The notes under the pieces are model-generated. The model did no database searches. It worked only from the letters and a program-made list of their open reading frames with translations, and was not told the DNA's origin. A DNA stretch of 64,000 bases from Niabella drilacis. Lineage in GTDB: Bacteria; Bacteroidota; Bacteroidia; Chitinophagales; Chitinophagaceae. The translations under genes were made by a program, and so were the position numbers. This document shows positions 18,024-27,757 of the stretch, one piece after another (positions within the stretch are counted from its first letter, which is position 1; the number at the start of each line of letters is the position of its first letter). The stretch lies in contig NZ_FMZO01000001.1 in the NCBI RefSeq assembly GCF_900101395.1, positions 186,001 through 250,000 of the forward strand, written 5' to 3'.

Positions 18024-18168
18024 GTCCCGGCCGGCGTAAATGCCTGTGGCATCAGTTCTTTTTAAAATATTTTTATCTCTCAATCCTGCCAATAGCGGGA
18101 GAAAAGAGCTCTGAAATCCAACTTCATAAGTATCAAACGAAGTAAAACATAAAAACAAGCCATTCAGG

Positions 18169-18237
18169 GTTTGTTTACTACCGGTACTTCCTAATTCCGC
18201 AATAAGCGGAAAACAACGGAAAAGGTCGGTAGCAAAC
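18169..18237 (+). promoter_or_regulatory. Structured RNA candidate between rpsJ and rplC
   Basis: Nested pairings can be drawn by eye: an outer stem GTTTG (18169-18173) with CAAAC (18233-18237), stacked on CTACCG (18178-18183) with CGGTAG (18227-18232), enclosing a hairpin TTCCGC-aataa-GCGGAA (18195-18211). A further small hairpin CACGC/GCGTG follows before rplC. Position in the S10 operon fits an autoregulatory or processing leader, but no known r-protein leader class is recognised. Confidence 0.5.
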
Positions 18238-18304
18238 GGGGATCGATATCACGCCAATTGCGTGAAAGTCCCAATAATCCTGCAGGGCGTAAAACTACAT
18301 AACA

Positions 18305-18922
18305 ATGAAAGGTATTATTGGGAAAAAATTGGGAATGACCAGCATCTACGATCCCTCAGGTAAGCAAACTGCCTGCACGATCATTGAGGCCGGTCCTTGT
18401 GTTGTAACGCAGGTAAAAACAACAGATTCAGACGGTTATAACGCCTTACAGATTTCTTTCGGCGATAAAAAAGAAAGCCGCACTACACAACCAGAGAAAA
18501 ACCACTTCGCTAAAGCTAACACTTCTGCAAAAAAATTCTCCAAAGAGTTCAGAGATTATTCCTTAGAAAAAAATCTTGGTGATACCATTACTGTAGACAT
18601 CTTCGAAGAAGGTGAAAAAGTTGATGTTGTAGGTACAACAAAGGGTAAAGGTTTCCAGGGCGTTGTAAAGCGTCATGGCTTCCACGGGGTAGGTGAGCAG
18701 TCACACGGTCAGCACGATCGTCAGCGCGCTCCCGGTTCTCTGGGTAACTCTTCCGATGCCAGCCGTGTAATGAAAGGTATGCGCATGGCAGGCCGCATGG
18801 GTGGCGACCGCGTAAAGCTGAAAGGTTTGAAAGTGGTAAAGATCTTCGCTGAAAAAAATTACATCCTGGTGAGCGGTTCTGTACCGGGCCATATCGGTTC
18901 CATTGTTTTCATCCAAAAATAA
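18305..18922 (+). CDS. rplC: 50S ribosomal protein L3
   Basis: Ribosomal protein uL3, which nucleates early 50S assembly and reaches the peptidyl transferase centre. 205 residues, with [16 protein letters not shown] at the N-terminus, the long loop [30 protein letters not shown] (described by its ends GFQGV and RAPGS), and [16 protein letters not shown] at the C-terminus. Normal length. Confidence 0.99.
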   Translation: MKGIIGKKLGMTSIYDPSGKQTACTIIEAGPCVVTQVKTTDSDGYNALQISFGDKKESRTTQPEKNHFAKANTSAKKFSKEFRDYSLEKNLGDTITVDIFEEGEKVDVVGTTKGKGFQGVVKRHGFHGVGEQSHGQHDRQRAPGSLGNSSDASRVMKGMRMAGRMGGDRVKLKGLKVVKIFAEKNYILVSGSVPGHIGSIVFIQK

Positions 18923-18958
18923 GACCCGGTATCCTGTAACATATAAAATTTTTTGAAA

Positions 18959-19600
18959 ATGCAAATTGAAGTTTTAAATATAGAAGGTAAAAGCACCGGT
19001 CGTTCTGTTGAACTGCCTGATGATATTTTTGGAGCGGAGCCTAATGACCATGTAATTTATCTGGCTGTAAAACAGTTTTTAGCTGCACAGCGTCAGGGAA
19101 CCCACAAAGTAAAAACCCGTGCGGAAGTACAGGGCGCCAGCCGGAAGCTGCACAAACAAAAAGGAACCGGTGGCAGCCGTAAAGGTAATATCCGGAACCC
19201 TTTATACAAAGGTGGTGGTACCATTTTTGGACCCAAACCCCGCGACTACAGCTTTAAGCTGAACAAGAAAGTAAAAGATCTGGCAAAGATCTCTGCACTT
19301 TCCTATAAAGCAAAAGCCAACGCGATCCTGGTGGTAGAAGATATCAGCCTGGAAGCGCCTAAGACAAAAACATTGACCACTGCTTTAGGCAAATGGAATG
19401 TAGGCGATAAAAAATCAATGTTCGTTTTAGCGGAGCCCAATGAAAATATTGAATTGTCGTTGCGCAACGTACCTTCTGTGCTGGCTTTGCCGCTGAGCGA
19501 TATCAACACATATGATATTGTAAACTCAGAGGTACTGGTACTTTCTGAAGGTGCTGCAAAAATATTTTCTGAAGATTTAGAAGAGGCTGTAGAAGCTTAA
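18959..19600 (+). CDS. rplD: 50S ribosomal protein L4
   Basis: Ribosomal protein uL4, 213 residues. It lines the exit tunnel with its extended loop (KQKGTGGSRKGNIRNPLYKGGG). In several bacteria L4 also represses the S10 operon; whether it binds the structured gap upstream of rplC here is untested. The ATG at 18959 (MQIEVLNIEG) is preferred to an upstream in-frame TTG. Confidence 0.98.
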   Translation: MQIEVLNIEGKSTGRSVELPDDIFGAEPNDHVIYLAVKQFLAAQRQGTHKVKTRAEVQGASRKLHKQKGTGGSRKGNIRNPLYKGGGTIFGPKPRDYSFKLNKKVKDLAKISALSYKAKANAILVVEDISLEAPKTKTLTTALGKWNVGDKKSMFVLAEPNENIELSLRNVPSVLALPLSDINTYDIVNSEVLVLSEGAAKIFSEDLEEAVEA

Positions 19601-19629
19601 GAGTTTAACCCCGAAAAAAAGATTTGGTC

Positions 19630-19929
19630 ATGAAACCATCTGAAATATTAATCAAACCGATTTTAACCGAAAAAGCAAATGCCCAGCAGGAAAAACTGCG
19701 CCGGTATGCTTTTAAGGTAGCAAAAAAATCAAACAAGCTGGAAATTAAAAAGGCAATTGAAACTTTTTATGGTGTTACCGTTACCAGCGTAAATACAGTT
19801 GTTGCCCCTGCAAAGAATAAAACCCGCTATACAAAGGCAGGATTTATCCAGGGACGTAAATCCGGTTACAAAAAAGCATATGTAACGGTTGCAGAAGGCG
19901 AGGAGATCGACCTGTACGCAAATATCTAA
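19630..19929 (+). CDS. rplW: 50S ribosomal protein L23
   Basis: Ribosomal protein uL23, 99 residues, at the tunnel exit where signal recognition particle and trigger factor dock. Recognised by KPSEILIKPILTEKANA and the FYGVTVTSVNTVVAPAKNK region. The ATG at 19630 is preferred to the TTG 6 nt upstream. It follows rplD by 29 nt. Confidence 0.98.
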   Translation: MKPSEILIKPILTEKANAQQEKLRRYAFKVAKKSNKLEIKKAIETFYGVTVTSVNTVVAPAKNKTRYTKAGFIQGRKSGYKKAYVTVAEGEEIDLYANI

Positions 19930-20000
19930 TTTCTGAACAGAAGGGCAATCAGCCGCCGCGAAGTGTTGAATCAAAATAAATGTTTCGGTAACGGGAATAA

Positions 20001-20030
20001 ACCTGAAACCTGAAACTTGAAACCTGAAAC
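20001..20030. repeat. Heptad array before rplB
   Basis: Four tandem 7-nt units (ACCTGAA, ACCTGAA, ACTTGAA, ACCTGAA) ending 7 nt before the rplB ATG. The array replaces any Shine-Dalgarno-like sequence. Confidence 0.85.
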
Positions 20031-20037
20031 AAATAAA

Positions 20038-20877
20038 ATGTCAGTAAGAAAGTTTAAGCCGGTAACAGCCGGTACGCGTTGGAGAATCGGGAATTCCTAT
20101 TCCGAGGTGACTACCAACAAGCCTGAAAAAAGCCTGTTAGAATCCAAGAAGAGCACAGCTGGACGGAACTCTTCAGGGCATTTGACCATGCGTTACAGAG
20201 GTGGTGGTCATAAAAAGAAATATCGTATTGTTGATTTTAAGAGAGATAAGCACGATGTGGCAGCTAAAGTAGCAAGCATCGAATACGATCCGAACCGTAC
20301 GGCATTCATCGCGTTGCTGGAATATACTGATGGTGAAAAACGATATATCATCGCTCCCCAGGGGCTGGTTGTAGGTGCTGAGGTGATCAGTGGTAACGCT
20401 GTTGCTCCTGAGATCGGTAATGCGCTGCAGCTGAAAAACATGCCGCTGGGTACCAATGTGCATAATATTGAACTGAATCCGGGTCAGGGTGGAAAGATCT
20501 CCCGCAGTGCCGGTGCATCTGCCCAGCTGACCAACAAGGAAGAGAAATATGCAGTATTGAAAATGCCTTCCGGTGAACTGAGAAAAGTGCTGATCAACTG
20601 TTTTGCTACAGTAGGGGTGGTGAGCAATAGCGACCATAGCCTGCAAAGCATGGGTAAGGCCGGTAGGAACCGTTGGAAAGGTATCCGCCCGAGAAACCGG
20701 GGTGTGGCCATGAACCCTGTAGATCACCCGATGGGTGGTGGTGAAGGCCGTGCTTCCGGAGGTCACCCGCGCAGCCGCACCGGTAAATACGCAAAAGGTG
20801 AAAAAACAAGAACGGTGGGTAAATCAAGTGATAAACTCATCATTCAGCGTAAAAACGGTAGCAAACTGGCTAAATAG
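20038..20877 (+). CDS. rplB: 50S ribosomal protein L2
   Basis: Ribosomal protein uL2, needed for subunit association and peptidyl transferase activity. 279 residues, with [18 protein letters not shown] near the N-terminus and the catalytic-centre loop [20 protein letters not shown] near the C-terminus. The ATG at 20038 ([10 protein letters not shown]) is chosen. The in-frame ATG at 20017 would translate through the heptad array and is unlikely. Confidence 0.98.
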   Translation: MSVRKFKPVTAGTRWRIGNSYSEVTTNKPEKSLLESKKSTAGRNSSGHLTMRYRGGGHKKKYRIVDFKRDKHDVAAKVASIEYDPNRTAFIALLEYTDGEKRYIIAPQGLVVGAEVISGNAVAPEIGNALQLKNMPLGTNVHNIELNPGQGGKISRSAGASAQLTNKEEKYAVLKMPSGELRKVLINCFATVGVVSNSDHSLQSMGKAGRNRWKGIRPRNRGVAMNPVDHPMGGGEGRASGGHPRSRTGKYAKGEKTRTVGKSSDKLIIQRKNGSKLAK

Positions 20878-20879
20878 TA

Positions 20880-20907
20880 ATCAGAAATCAGTAATTAGAA
20901 ATCAGAA
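20880..20907. repeat. Heptad array before rpsS
   Basis: Four 7-nt units (ATCAGAA, ATCAGTA, ATTAGAA, ATCAGAA) fill most of the 40-nt gap between rplB and rpsS. Confidence 0.85.
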
Positions 20908-20917
20908 ATAAAAAAAT

Positions 20918-21187
20918 ATGGCTCGTTCGATAAAAAAAGGTCCTTATGTAGCAACTCACCTCGAAAAAAAGGTGCTGGCTATTAATGATGGAAAAGGAAA
21001 AAAGGCTGTAATTAAAACCTGGAGCCGCCGCTCTACAATTACACCTGATTTTGTAGGCCACACTTTTGCAGTGCATAACGGAAATAAATTTATTCCGGTA
21101 TATGTTACAGAGTTTATGGTAGGACACAAATTGGGTGAATTTGCACCCACCCGCAACTTTAAGGGACATGCGGGCGACAAGAAGTAA
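20918..21187 (+). CDS. rpsS: 30S ribosomal protein S19
   Basis: Ribosomal protein uS19 of the 30S head, 89 residues. [18 protein letters not shown] and the C-terminal [20 protein letters not shown] are diagnostic. Normal length and operon position between rplB and rplV. Confidence 0.99.
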   Translation: MARSIKKGPYVATHLEKKVLAINDGKGKKAVIKTWSRRSTITPDFVGHTFAVHNGNKFIPVYVTEFMVGHKLGEFAPTRNFKGHAGDKK

Positions 21188-21284
21188 CATTCAATAAAAG
21201 CATTAATATATAAAAGATCGTTTGATTGTTTACCCGGGATGTGCAAGCAGATCAGTTGTAAACTTCAAACCTCAAACTTAAATA

Positions 21285-21761
21285 ATGGAAGCAGTAGCAA
21301 AACTTAGAAATTATCCAACTTCACCTCGTAAAATGAGGTTGTTGGCTGATTTGATTCGCGGCCAAAGAGTGGATCTGGTGTTGGCCGAACTGGAGCACAA
21401 TCCCAAACATCCTGCAGTACCTTTGCGGAAGCTGGTATTGAGTGCCATTGTAAACTGGAAACAGGCCAATGAAGGAGAAGATGAATCCGGCTTAGTGGTG
21501 AAGACCATTTACGTGGATGGTGGCCGTACCTTAAAGCGTATGCGCCCTGCTCCGCAAGGCCGTGGCTACCGGGTTCGCAAGCGTAGCAATCATGTTACCC
21601 TGGTGGTAGATGTAGCTGGTGAAGATAAGAAAGCTGCGAAGAAAGCAAAAGCCGCTGCGAAAGCTGCACCTGCTGAAGTAGCAGAAGCAGCAAGTGTAAA
21701 AGCTCCTGCCAAGAAAAAGGCTGCTGCAAAAAAGTCAACTAAAGAATCTAAAAAAGCATAA
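21285..21761 (+). CDS. rplV: 50S ribosomal protein L22 with Ala/Lys-rich tail
   Basis: Ribosomal protein uL22, whose hairpin lines the exit tunnel. The core (about residues 1-112) carries [19 protein letters not shown] and the tip [20 protein letters not shown]. Residues from about 118 on form an Ala/Lys-rich extension ([20 protein letters not shown] and more), making it 158 residues against about 110-115 for compact homologues. Three 7-nt units precede the start at 21261-21281. Confidence 0.98.
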   Translation: MEAVAKLRNYPTSPRKMRLLADLIRGQRVDLVLAELEHNPKHPAVPLRKLVLSAIVNWKQANEGEDESGLVVKTIYVDGGRTLKRMRPAPQGRGYRVRKRSNHVTLVVDVAGEDKKAAKKAKAAAKAAPAEVAEAASVKAPAKKKAAAKKSTKESKKA

Positions 21762-21770
21762 CCAATAAAT

Positions 21771-22529
21771 ATGGGTCAAAAAGCAAATCCAATTGGTAAC
21801 AGGTTAGGCATCATCCGTGGATGGGAATCTAACTGGTATGGAAGCAAAAAAGATTTTGCTTCTAAGTTAATCGAAGACAACAAGATCAGAACATACCTGA
21901 ATGCCCGTATCAACAAGGGAGGTATTTCTAAAATTGTTATCGAAAGAACCTTAGGTAAATTAATCATCACCATTCATACGTCTAAACCCGGGATCATTAT
22001 TGGTAAAGGCGGTGGCGAGGTAGATCGCATCAAGGAAGAATTGAAGAAGCTGACTCAGAATGACGATGTGCAGATCAATATCCTGGAGATCCGTCGCCCC
22101 GAAACAGATGCTATGATCGTTGGCGATACCATCGCACGCCAGATCGAGAACCGGATCAACTTTAAGCGCGCAACCAAGATGGCGATTGCTTCTGCATTGC
22201 GCATGGGCGCCGAAGGGATTAAGGTGAAATTAAGCGGTCGTTTGGGTGGTGCTGAAATTGCCCGTAGCGAAGAATTCAAACAGGGACGTGTGCCATTGCA
22301 TACCTTCCGGATGGATATCGATTATGCCAATGTATTTGCTCAGACCGTTTATGGTAAAATCGGGATCAAAGTTTGGATCTGTAAAGGTGAAGTGCTGGCG
22401 AAGCGTGATCTGAACCCCAACTTTATTTCAGGAAATGATAAGAATGTAGGTGGTGGTGAAAGAAGGGAACATCGCAGGGATGACCGCAGAGGCGATCGCC
22501 GTGGCGGTGGAAGAGACAAAAGGAATTAA
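21771..22529 (+). CDS. rpsC: 30S ribosomal protein S3 with charged tail
   Basis: Ribosomal protein uS3 at the mRNA entry site. 252 residues: an N-terminal domain ([20 protein letters not shown]), a KH domain with [19 protein letters not shown], and a C-terminal domain. The last 30 or so residues form an Arg/Asp/Gly tail ([18 protein letters not shown]), as in other Bacteroidota. It starts 9 nt after rplV. Confidence 0.99.
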   Translation: MGQKANPIGNRLGIIRGWESNWYGSKKDFASKLIEDNKIRTYLNARINKGGISKIVIERTLGKLIITIHTSKPGIIIGKGGGEVDRIKEELKKLTQNDDVQINILEIRRPETDAMIVGDTIARQIENRINFKRATKMAIASALRMGAEGIKVKLSGRLGGAEIARSEEFKQGRVPLHTFRMDIDYANVFAQTVYGKIGIKVWICKGEVLAKRDLNPNFISGNDKNVGGGERREHRRDDRRGDRRGGGRDKRN

Positions 22530-22541
22530 TAATATATAAAA

Positions 22542-22594
22542 CAGTTTGAAATCTGAGATCCAGTAAATCTCAAATCTCAAATCTCAAATCTCAA
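22542..22594. repeat. Heptad inverted repeat before rplP
   Basis: The right arm (about 22565-22594) holds four copies of a 7-mer (AATCTCA type). The left arm (22544-22559, TTTGAAATCTGAGAT) is its rough complement, so the gap can fold into a hairpin with a short loop. It ends 4 nt before the rplP ATG. Confidence 0.8.
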
Positions 22595-22598
22595 TAGA

Positions 22599-23021
22599 AT
22601 GTTACAACCGAAGAGAACAAAGCACAGGAAAATGCAAAAAGGTCGCATGAAAGGCGACGCGAAAAGAGGTACTACCATTTCGTTTGGTTCTTATGCTTTA
22701 AAGGCCCAGGATTCTCACTGGATTACGGATCGTCAGATCGAGGCTGCCCGCCAGGCGCTTACCCGTAGCATGAAAAGGGAAGGGAACGTATGGATCCGCA
22801 TTTTCCCCGACAAGCCCATCACTAAAAAACCTGCAGAGGTTCGTATGGGTAAAGGTAAAGGTAATCTTGAATATTGGGCAGCTGTTGTACAACCCGGCCG
22901 CATCATTTTTGAGGTAGACGGTGTAAGCGAGGAAGTGGCACGCAGAGCGTTGGAGCTGGCGTCTGGCAAATTGCCGATCAAGACCAAGTTTACCATGCGG
23001 AGGGATTTGGTAACGCACTAA
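22599..23021 (+). CDS. rplP: 50S ribosomal protein L16
   Basis: Ribosomal protein uL16, positioned at the A-site tRNA elbow. 140 residues with [19 protein letters not shown] at the start and [20 protein letters not shown] and LPIKTKF later. Full length; it follows rpsC after a 69-nt repeat-filled gap. Confidence 0.99.
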   Translation: MLQPKRTKHRKMQKGRMKGDAKRGTTISFGSYALKAQDSHWITDRQIEAARQALTRSMKREGNVWIRIFPDKPITKKPAEVRMGKGKGNLEYWAAVVQPGRIIFEVDGVSEEVARRALELASGKLPIKTKFTMRRDLVTH

Positions 23022-23022
23022 T

Positions 23023-23112
23023 TTGAAAATTTGGAAATGAGCTGATTTGGAAATAATGGCTCATTGAGAATACAATTTTCAAATTTTCAAATTCACAAAT
23101 TTTCAAATTAAG
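23023..23112. repeat. Octad-type inverted repeat before rpmC
   Basis: The left arm (23023-23057) carries TTTGAAAATTTGGAAA-type words. The right arm (about 23073-23111) carries four 8-nt units of AATTTTCA type. The arms are roughly complementary around a 15-nt loop. Same class as the heptad arrays, with period 8. Confidence 0.75.
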
Positions 23113-23117
23113 TAAAG

Positions 23118-23339
23118 ATGTCAAAGAAAAAAGAATTTATCGACAGCGTAAAAGGGTTAGGCACTGAAGATTTAAAGGTGCAGTTGGAGCAGTCCAAGCA
23201 ACGCCTGAAAAAGCTGGAATTCGCACACGCGATCTCTCCGCTCGAGAATCCGATGTCGATCCGTGCGCTACGCAAAGATATCGCCCGCATTGAAACGTTT
23301 TTAAAACAAAATAAAAACAGCGAAGCTGCAAAAGCGTAA
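23118..23339 (+). CDS. rpmC: 50S ribosomal protein L29
   Basis: Ribosomal protein uL29 near the tunnel exit. 73 residues, two long helices, recognised by LKVQLEQSKQRLKKLEFAHA and NPMSIRALRKDIARIETFL. Operon order rplP-rpmC-rpsQ is conserved. Confidence 0.97.
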   Translation: MSKKKEFIDSVKGLGTEDLKVQLEQSKQRLKKLEFAHAISPLENPMSIRALRKDIARIETFLKQNKNSEAAKA

Positions 23340-23372
23340 CAGCAATTTTGTACAAGCCAAAAGGTAAATAAA

Positions 23373-23630
23373 ATGTCTGAAAGAAATTTAAGAAAAACAA
23401 GGATAGGAGTGGTTACCAGCAATAAGATGACGAAGACCATCACCGTTGCTGTGGAAAGAAAAGTAAAGCACCCTATTTACGGGAAGTTCCTGAAGAAAAC
23501 TACCCGGTTTCATGCGCATGACGAGAAGAATGAATGCAGCATTGGTGATACGGTGAAGATCATGGAAACCCGCCCGCTGAGCAAACTGAAGCGTTGGAGA
23601 TTGGTTGAGGTGATTGAAAAAGTAAAATAA
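23373..23630 (+). CDS. rpsQ: 30S ribosomal protein S17
   Basis: Ribosomal protein uS17, an OB-fold protein binding 16S rRNA. 85 residues with [39 protein letters not shown] and [17 protein letters not shown]. Normal length. Confidence 0.99.
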   Translation: MSERNLRKTRIGVVTSNKMTKTITVAVERKVKHPIYGKFLKKTTRFHAHDEKNECSIGDTVKIMETRPLSKLKRWRLVEVIEKVK

Positions 23631-23773
23631 GGATTGGGTATTGGACCGATGGCTATCGGGATCCGTATTCAGGATTAGAAAACAGATAATATTTTTTAAA
23701 ATAGATTTTGGGGAATGAGGATCTCAACACTCCCCCGAAGCCTCGGGGCTCAAAATCTCAAATCTTTAATAAG

Positions 23774-24142
23774 ATGATTCAGCAAGAAAGCCGGTTGAAC
23801 GTGGCTGATAATAGCGGTGCAAAAGAGGTACTTTGCATTCGTGTACTGGGCAACAGCGGTCAGCGCTATGCAAAAATTGGCGATAAGATCGTTGTAACGG
23901 TTAAAGACGCTACTCCGGCAGGGGGTATAAAGAAAGGGACCGTAGCTAAAGCGGTGATCGTACGTACAACCAACAAACTGCGTCGTAAAGATGGCTCTTA
24001 CATCCGTTTTGATGATAATGCCGTTGTGATCCTGAACGCAGCTGATGAGCCAAGAGGTACCCGTATTTTCGGGCCGGTAGCCCGGGAACTTCGGGATAAA
24101 GGATACATGAGGATTGTGTCATTAGCTCCCGAGGTGTTATAA
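23774..24142 (+). CDS. rplN: 50S ribosomal protein L14
   Basis: Ribosomal protein uL14 at the subunit interface. 122 residues with [30 protein letters not shown] and [20 protein letters not shown]. The ATG at 23774 matches the family start; an in-frame ATG 66 nt upstream is not needed. The gap upstream has AAATCT-type words and a possible hairpin. Confidence 0.98.
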   Translation: MIQQESRLNVADNSGAKEVLCIRVLGNSGQRYAKIGDKIVVTVKDATPAGGIKKGTVAKAVIVRTTNKLRRKDGSYIRFDDNAVVILNAADEPRGTRIFGPVARELRDKGYMRIVSLAPEVL

Positions 24143-24149
24143 ATGAGCC

Positions 24150-24235
24150 CAATGCCTAATGCAAATGCTGAAGGCATCCATCCATAAAAAATAGCGTTAA
24201 GCCTTGAGCCTTTCGCATTAAGCATAAAGAAAGCA
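24150..24235. repeat. Heptad inverted repeat before rplX
   Basis: The left arm (about 24150-24176) reads in 7-nt steps CAATGCC, TAATGCA, AATGCTG, AAGGCAT. The right arm (about 24194-24235) reads GTTAAGC, CTTGAGC, CTTTCGC, ATTAAGC, ATAAAGA. The arms are roughly complementary to each other. The repeat word differs from those at other gaps. Confidence 0.7.
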
Positions 24236-24242
24236 TAAAAAA

Positions 24243-24602
24243 ATGAGCAAAAGATTTAAACCCAAGTACAATATTAAAAAAGGTGATCTGGTTATTGTTA
24301 TCAGCGGAGCCGCAAAACCCCGCAAAGATGATAATGGTAAGTTTGAATATAAACCCCGGTTGGTGAAAGAAGTCCTTGTAGACGAAGGAAAAGTGCTGGT
24401 GGAAGGGGTAAACATTAAAACCAAACATACCAAACCCTCTGCCCAGAATACAAAGGGCGGTATTGTAAAAGTAGAAGCTCCGATTCATATCAGCAATGTG
24501 ATGTTATGGGATGCAAAGGCTAAAGCACCTTCTAAGGTAAAGCGTGAGCGTGAGGCTGGTAAGACATTGCGCATCTTTAAAAAATCAGGAGAGAAAATCT
24601 AA
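24243..24602 (+). CDS. rplX: 50S ribosomal protein L24
   Basis: Ribosomal protein uL24, an assembly initiator with a KOW motif. 119 residues, with YNIKKGDLVIVISGAAKPRK and EGVNIKTKHTKPSAQNTKGG. Normal length and position between rplN and rplE. Confidence 0.98.
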   Translation: MSKRFKPKYNIKKGDLVIVISGAAKPRKDDNGKFEYKPRLVKEVLVDEGKVLVEGVNIKTKHTKPSAQNTKGGIVKVEAPIHISNVMLWDAKAKAPSKVKREREAGKTLRIFKKSGEKI

Positions 24603-24634
24603 TCTTTTGTGTATCGCAAATAAAGTAATAGACC

Positions 24635-25201
24635 ATGAGTACTAAAACATATATCCCCAGGCTGGCTACAAAATATAAGAATGAAGTAGCCCCGGCATTA
24701 GTGAAGAAGTTTGCTTACAAATCGGTAATGCAGGCTCCTAAACTGGAAAAGATCTGCATCAACCGTGGTGTAAATGGTGCCGTAACTGATAAAAAACTGG
24801 TTGATGTTGCGGTTGATGAGCTGACAACGATCACCGGACAAAAAGCAGTGGTGACCAATTCTAAAAAAGATATCTCCAACTTCAAGTTGCGCAAGAGTAT
24901 GCCGATCGGCGCCCGCGTAACCCTGCGCGGCGAGAAAATGTATGAATTCCTGGATCGCCTGATCGCTGTAGCATTACCCCGTGTACGTGACTTTAAAGGG
25001 ATCAATGAAAAATCCTTTGATGGCCGCGGAAACTATACCATGGGTGTTACAGAGCAGATCATTTTCCCCGAGATCGACATCGATAAGGTGAACAAGATCA
25101 CCGGTATGGACATCACATTTGTGACTACCGCCGACACCGATGAAGAGGCGTACGAACTGTTGAAGGAACTGGGAATGCCTTTCAAAAACGCTAAAAAGTA
25201 A
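24635..25201 (+). CDS. rplE: 50S ribosomal protein L5
   Basis: Ribosomal protein uL5, which binds 5S rRNA and contacts P-site tRNA. 188 residues with [38 protein letters not shown] and [20 protein letters not shown]. Normal length. Confidence 0.99.
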   Translation: MSTKTYIPRLATKYKNEVAPALVKKFAYKSVMQAPKLEKICINRGVNGAVTDKKLVDVAVDELTTITGQKAVVTNSKKDISNFKLRKSMPIGARVTLRGEKMYEFLDRLIAVALPRVRDFKGINEKSFDGRGNYTMGVTEQIIFPEIDIDKVNKITGMDITFVTTADTDEEAYELLKELGMPFKNAKK

Positions 25202-25274
25202 TATTATAAAATAACAAATCACAGGTTCCGGGGCATCATCACCCGGGGATCCGGATTTTAGAATTGAATCAAAC

Positions 25275-25544
25275 ATGGCAAAAACTTCAATTAAAGCCCG
25301 TCAGGTAAAAAGAGAAAAAATGGTGGAGCAATACGCCGCTAAAAGAGAAGAGCTTAAAAAAGCCGGCGACTATGCCGCTTTGGATAAACTTCCGAAGAAC
25401 TCTTCCAAAGTGCGTTTGAAAAACCGTTGCCAGTTAACGGGCCGTCCTAAAGGATATGTACGTTATTTTGGTATTTCCAGGGTTGCCCTGCGGGATATGG
25501 CATTGAATGGTAAAATTCCAGGATTGAAAAAAGCGAGCTGGTAA
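25275..25544 (+). CDS. rpsN: 30S ribosomal protein S14 (zinc-independent form)
   Basis: Ribosomal protein uS14, 89 residues, the long form without a zinc ribbon: only one Cys ([19 protein letters not shown]) is present instead of the four of the short zinc-binding form. The C-terminus [20 protein letters not shown] is typical. A GC-rich hairpin (CCGGG/CCCGG, about 25227-25244) lies in the upstream gap. Confidence 0.98.
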   Translation: MAKTSIKARQVKREKMVEQYAAKREELKKAGDYAALDKLPKNSSKVRLKNRCQLTGRPKGYVRYFGISRVALRDMALNGKIPGLKKASW

Positions 25545-25630
25545 TTTCAGCTGCACAAAGCCGTAAGACAGGGTATGGGCTTTTAAAATAAACCACCCAC
25601 TAAATTTTGAACTGATATAACTCATATAAA

Positions 25631-26029
25631 ATGGTAACAGATCCAATTGCAGATTTTTTAACAAGAATACGTAATGCTCAAATGGCGGGTCACCGTATTG
25701 TGGATATTCCTGCATCTAACCTGAAAAAACGCATGACGGAGATCTTATACAACCAGGGATATATCCTGAAGTATAAGTTTGAAGAAGATAATAAGCAAGG
25801 CGTAATTAAGATCGCATTGAAATACGATGCTACTACCAAGCAGCCGGCGATTCACAGCCTGGAAAGGGTAAGCCGCCCGGGTTTGCGCCAGTATGCCAAG
25901 CCTGCGGAGATCCGCCGGGTGAAGAACGGACTGGGTATCGCTATCCTGTCTACCTCCAAGGGGGTGATGACCGACAAAGATGCGCGCTCCCAGAATGTGG
26001 GCGGTGAGGTTCTTTGCCACATTTACTAA
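25631..26029 (+). CDS. rpsH: 30S ribosomal protein S8
   Basis: Ribosomal protein uS8 of the 30S platform. In E. coli it represses the spc operon by binding near rplE. 132 residues with DPIADFLTRIRNAQMAGH and the C-terminal LGIAILSTSKGVMTDKDAR and GGEVLCHIY. Normal length. Confidence 0.99.
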   Translation: MVTDPIADFLTRIRNAQMAGHRIVDIPASNLKKRMTEILYNQGYILKYKFEEDNKQGVIKIALKYDATTKQPAIHSLERVSRPGLRQYAKPAEIRRVKNGLGIAILSTSKGVMTDKDARSQNVGGEVLCHIY

Positions 26030-26044
26030 AATGTGCGCATGAGA

Positions 26045-26182
26045 TAATTTGAAAATTTGAAAATGGTTTTCAGGTTATAATCACAAGGGGATGAATGGAA
26101 ATCTTAAGTTTTTTATACGATAACTGAAAGCATTCAGATCTACATTTTCAGAATTATTCAAATTTTCAAATTTTCAAATCAA
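26045..26182. repeat. Inverted A/T-rich octad repeat before rplF
   Basis: The left arm at 26045-26066 (TTTGAAAATTTGAAAA core) and right arm at about 26141-26182 (three CAAATTTT-type units) face each other across about 75 nt. The right arm ends 5 nt before the rplF ATG. Confidence 0.75.
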
Positions 26183-26186
26183 GATT

Positions 26187-26741
26187 ATGTCTCGTATAGG
26201 TAAACAACTGATCGCCATCCCTGAAGGAGTAACAGTTACAGTAAACAATGAGAATGTGGTTACTGTTAAAGGTAAAAAAGGGGAGCTGAAAGAGGCGGTG
26301 AATGCAGATATCAAAGTAGAAGTAAAAGACGGTCAGGTTGCGATCACCCGTCCTTCGGATCAGATCCATCACCGGGCGCTGCATGGCCTGACCCGTGCGC
26401 TGGTAGCGAACCTGGTTGAAGGGGTTACCAACGGCTTTGAAAAGAAAATGGAACTGGTGGGTGTAGGTTATAAAGCCACCAACCAGGGCAACCAGCTGGA
26501 TCTTTCTTTAGGATATTCTCATAACATCATTTTTGATATTCCTAAAGAACTGACCGTTGCTACAGAAACGGTAAAAGGACAAAACCCGACCATCACGATC
26601 AGCGGCAGCGATAAACAACTGGTGGGTGCTGTATGTGCCAAGATCCGCAGCCTTCGCAAGCCCGAGCCTTACAAAGGAAAAGGGGTACGCTTTGTAGGAG
26701 AAATTGTACGTAAGAAAGCAGGTAAGTCTGCAGGTAAATAA
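26187..26741 (+). CDS. rplF: 50S ribosomal protein L6
   Basis: Ribosomal protein uL6, two repeated domains near the sarcin-ricin loop. 184 residues with MSRIGKQLIAIPEGV, VVTVKGKKGEL, GVGYKA and the C-terminal signature PEPYKGKGVRFVGE. Normal length. Confidence 0.99.
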   Translation: MSRIGKQLIAIPEGVTVTVNNENVVTVKGKKGELKEAVNADIKVEVKDGQVAITRPSDQIHHRALHGLTRALVANLVEGVTNGFEKKMELVGVGYKATNQGNQLDLSLGYSHNIIFDIPKELTVATETVKGQNPTITISGSDKQLVGAVCAKIRSLRKPEPYKGKGVRFVGEIVRKKAGKSAGK

Positions 26742-26746
26742 ATAGT

Positions 26747-26809
26747 GTTTAAGGTTTGAGGTTTAAAGTTGAACACTAAACTTCAAACCTTAAACCTTGA
26801 ACTTGAAAC
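26747..26809. repeat. Heptad inverted repeat before rplR
   Basis: The clearest case. The left arm reads GTTTAAG, GTTTGAG, GTTTAAA, GTTGAAC. After a few bases the right arm reads in 7-nt steps with AAACTTC, AAACCTT, AAACCTT, GAACTTG. Left and right are near complements, giving a possible stem of about 28 nt. A second small hairpin (CCCTG/CAGGG) lies between this and the rplR ATG. Confidence 0.88.
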
Positions 26810-26850
26810 ATAAAAATCCCTGGCAGCATCAGGGAAACAAATAAAAGACA

Positions 26851-27207
26851 ATGTCAAACGTAAAAGTTAAAAGAAGAACCAGCATCCGCCGCTCTATTCG
26901 TCAGAAAATCAGCGGTACTTCAGAAAAACCGAGACTGGCAGTATTTCGTAGCAATACGGATATTTATGCCCAGTTGATCGACGATAACAAGGGAGTAACC
27001 ATTGCTGCGGCCTCTACGAAAGACAAGGATATCAAGGCGCAGCCGGGTACCAAATCTGAAAAAGGCAAGCTGGTTGGCGCGGCCATCGCCCGTAAAGCAG
27101 CAGACCTGAATGTAAAAGCGGTAGTTTTTGACAGAGGCGGCTACCTGTACCACGGGCGTGTTAAGGCTGTGGCTGAAGGTGCAAGAGAAGGTGGTTTGCA
27201 ATTTTAA
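26851..27207 (+). CDS. rplR: 50S ribosomal protein L18
   Basis: Ribosomal protein uL18, a 5S rRNA binder. 118 residues with [38 protein letters not shown] and the C-terminal [20 protein letters not shown]. Normal length. Confidence 0.99.
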   Translation: MSNVKVKRRTSIRRSIRQKISGTSEKPRLAVFRSNTDIYAQLIDDNKGVTIAAASTKDKDIKAQPGTKSEKGKLVGAAIARKAADLNVKAVVFDRGGYLYHGRVKAVAEGAREGGLQF

Positions 27208-27233
27208 AAAGTTATTCAATCTAAAACGAAATA

Positions 27234-27752
27234 ATGTCAACAGTTAATTTCAACAATGTTAAGGCGGGCGATCTTGAATTAAAAGACAAGGTGGTAGCTA
27301 TTAATCGTGTAGTAAAAACAACCAAGGGCGGTCGTGCATTCAGCTTTTCTGCATTGGTTGTTGTAGGGGATGGTAACGGAGTTGTAGGACATGGCCTGGG
27401 AAAGGCAAAAGAAGTTCAGGAAGCAATCACAAAAGGAATAGAGGATGCCAAGAAAAACCTCATTAAGGTTCCGATCATGAAAGGTACTATTCCTCACGAT
27501 CAGTGGGCGAAAGAAGGTGCTGCAAAGGTAATGGTGAAACCCGCATCTGCCGGTACCGGTGTAATTGCCGGAGGCTCTATGCGTGCCGTATTGGAAGCAG
27601 CAGGTCTTACGGATGTGCTGGCAAAGAACCTGGGTTCTGCTAACCCGCATAACGTGGTAAAAGCTACCTTTAAAGCATTGGCAATGATGCGTGAGCCGGT
27701 ACATGTTGCAAAAACCCGCTCATTAGGCTTAAAGAAAGTATTTAACGGATAA
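27234..27752 (+). CDS. rpsE: 30S ribosomal protein S5
   Basis: Ribosomal protein uS5, part of the mRNA entry channel and important for decoding accuracy. 172 residues with the S5 signature [20 protein letters not shown] and [14 protein letters not shown], then the C-terminal domain ([20 protein letters not shown]). Normal length; it follows rplR by 26 nt. Confidence 0.99.
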   Translation: MSTVNFNNVKAGDLELKDKVVAINRVVKTTKGGRAFSFSALVVVGDGNGVVGHGLGKAKEVQEAITKGIEDAKKNLIKVPIMKGTIPHDQWAKEGAAKVMVKPASAGTGVIAGGSMRAVLEAAGLTDVLAKNLGSANPHNVVKATFKALAMMREPVHVAKTRSLGLKKVFNG

Positions 27753-27757
27753 GAAAA

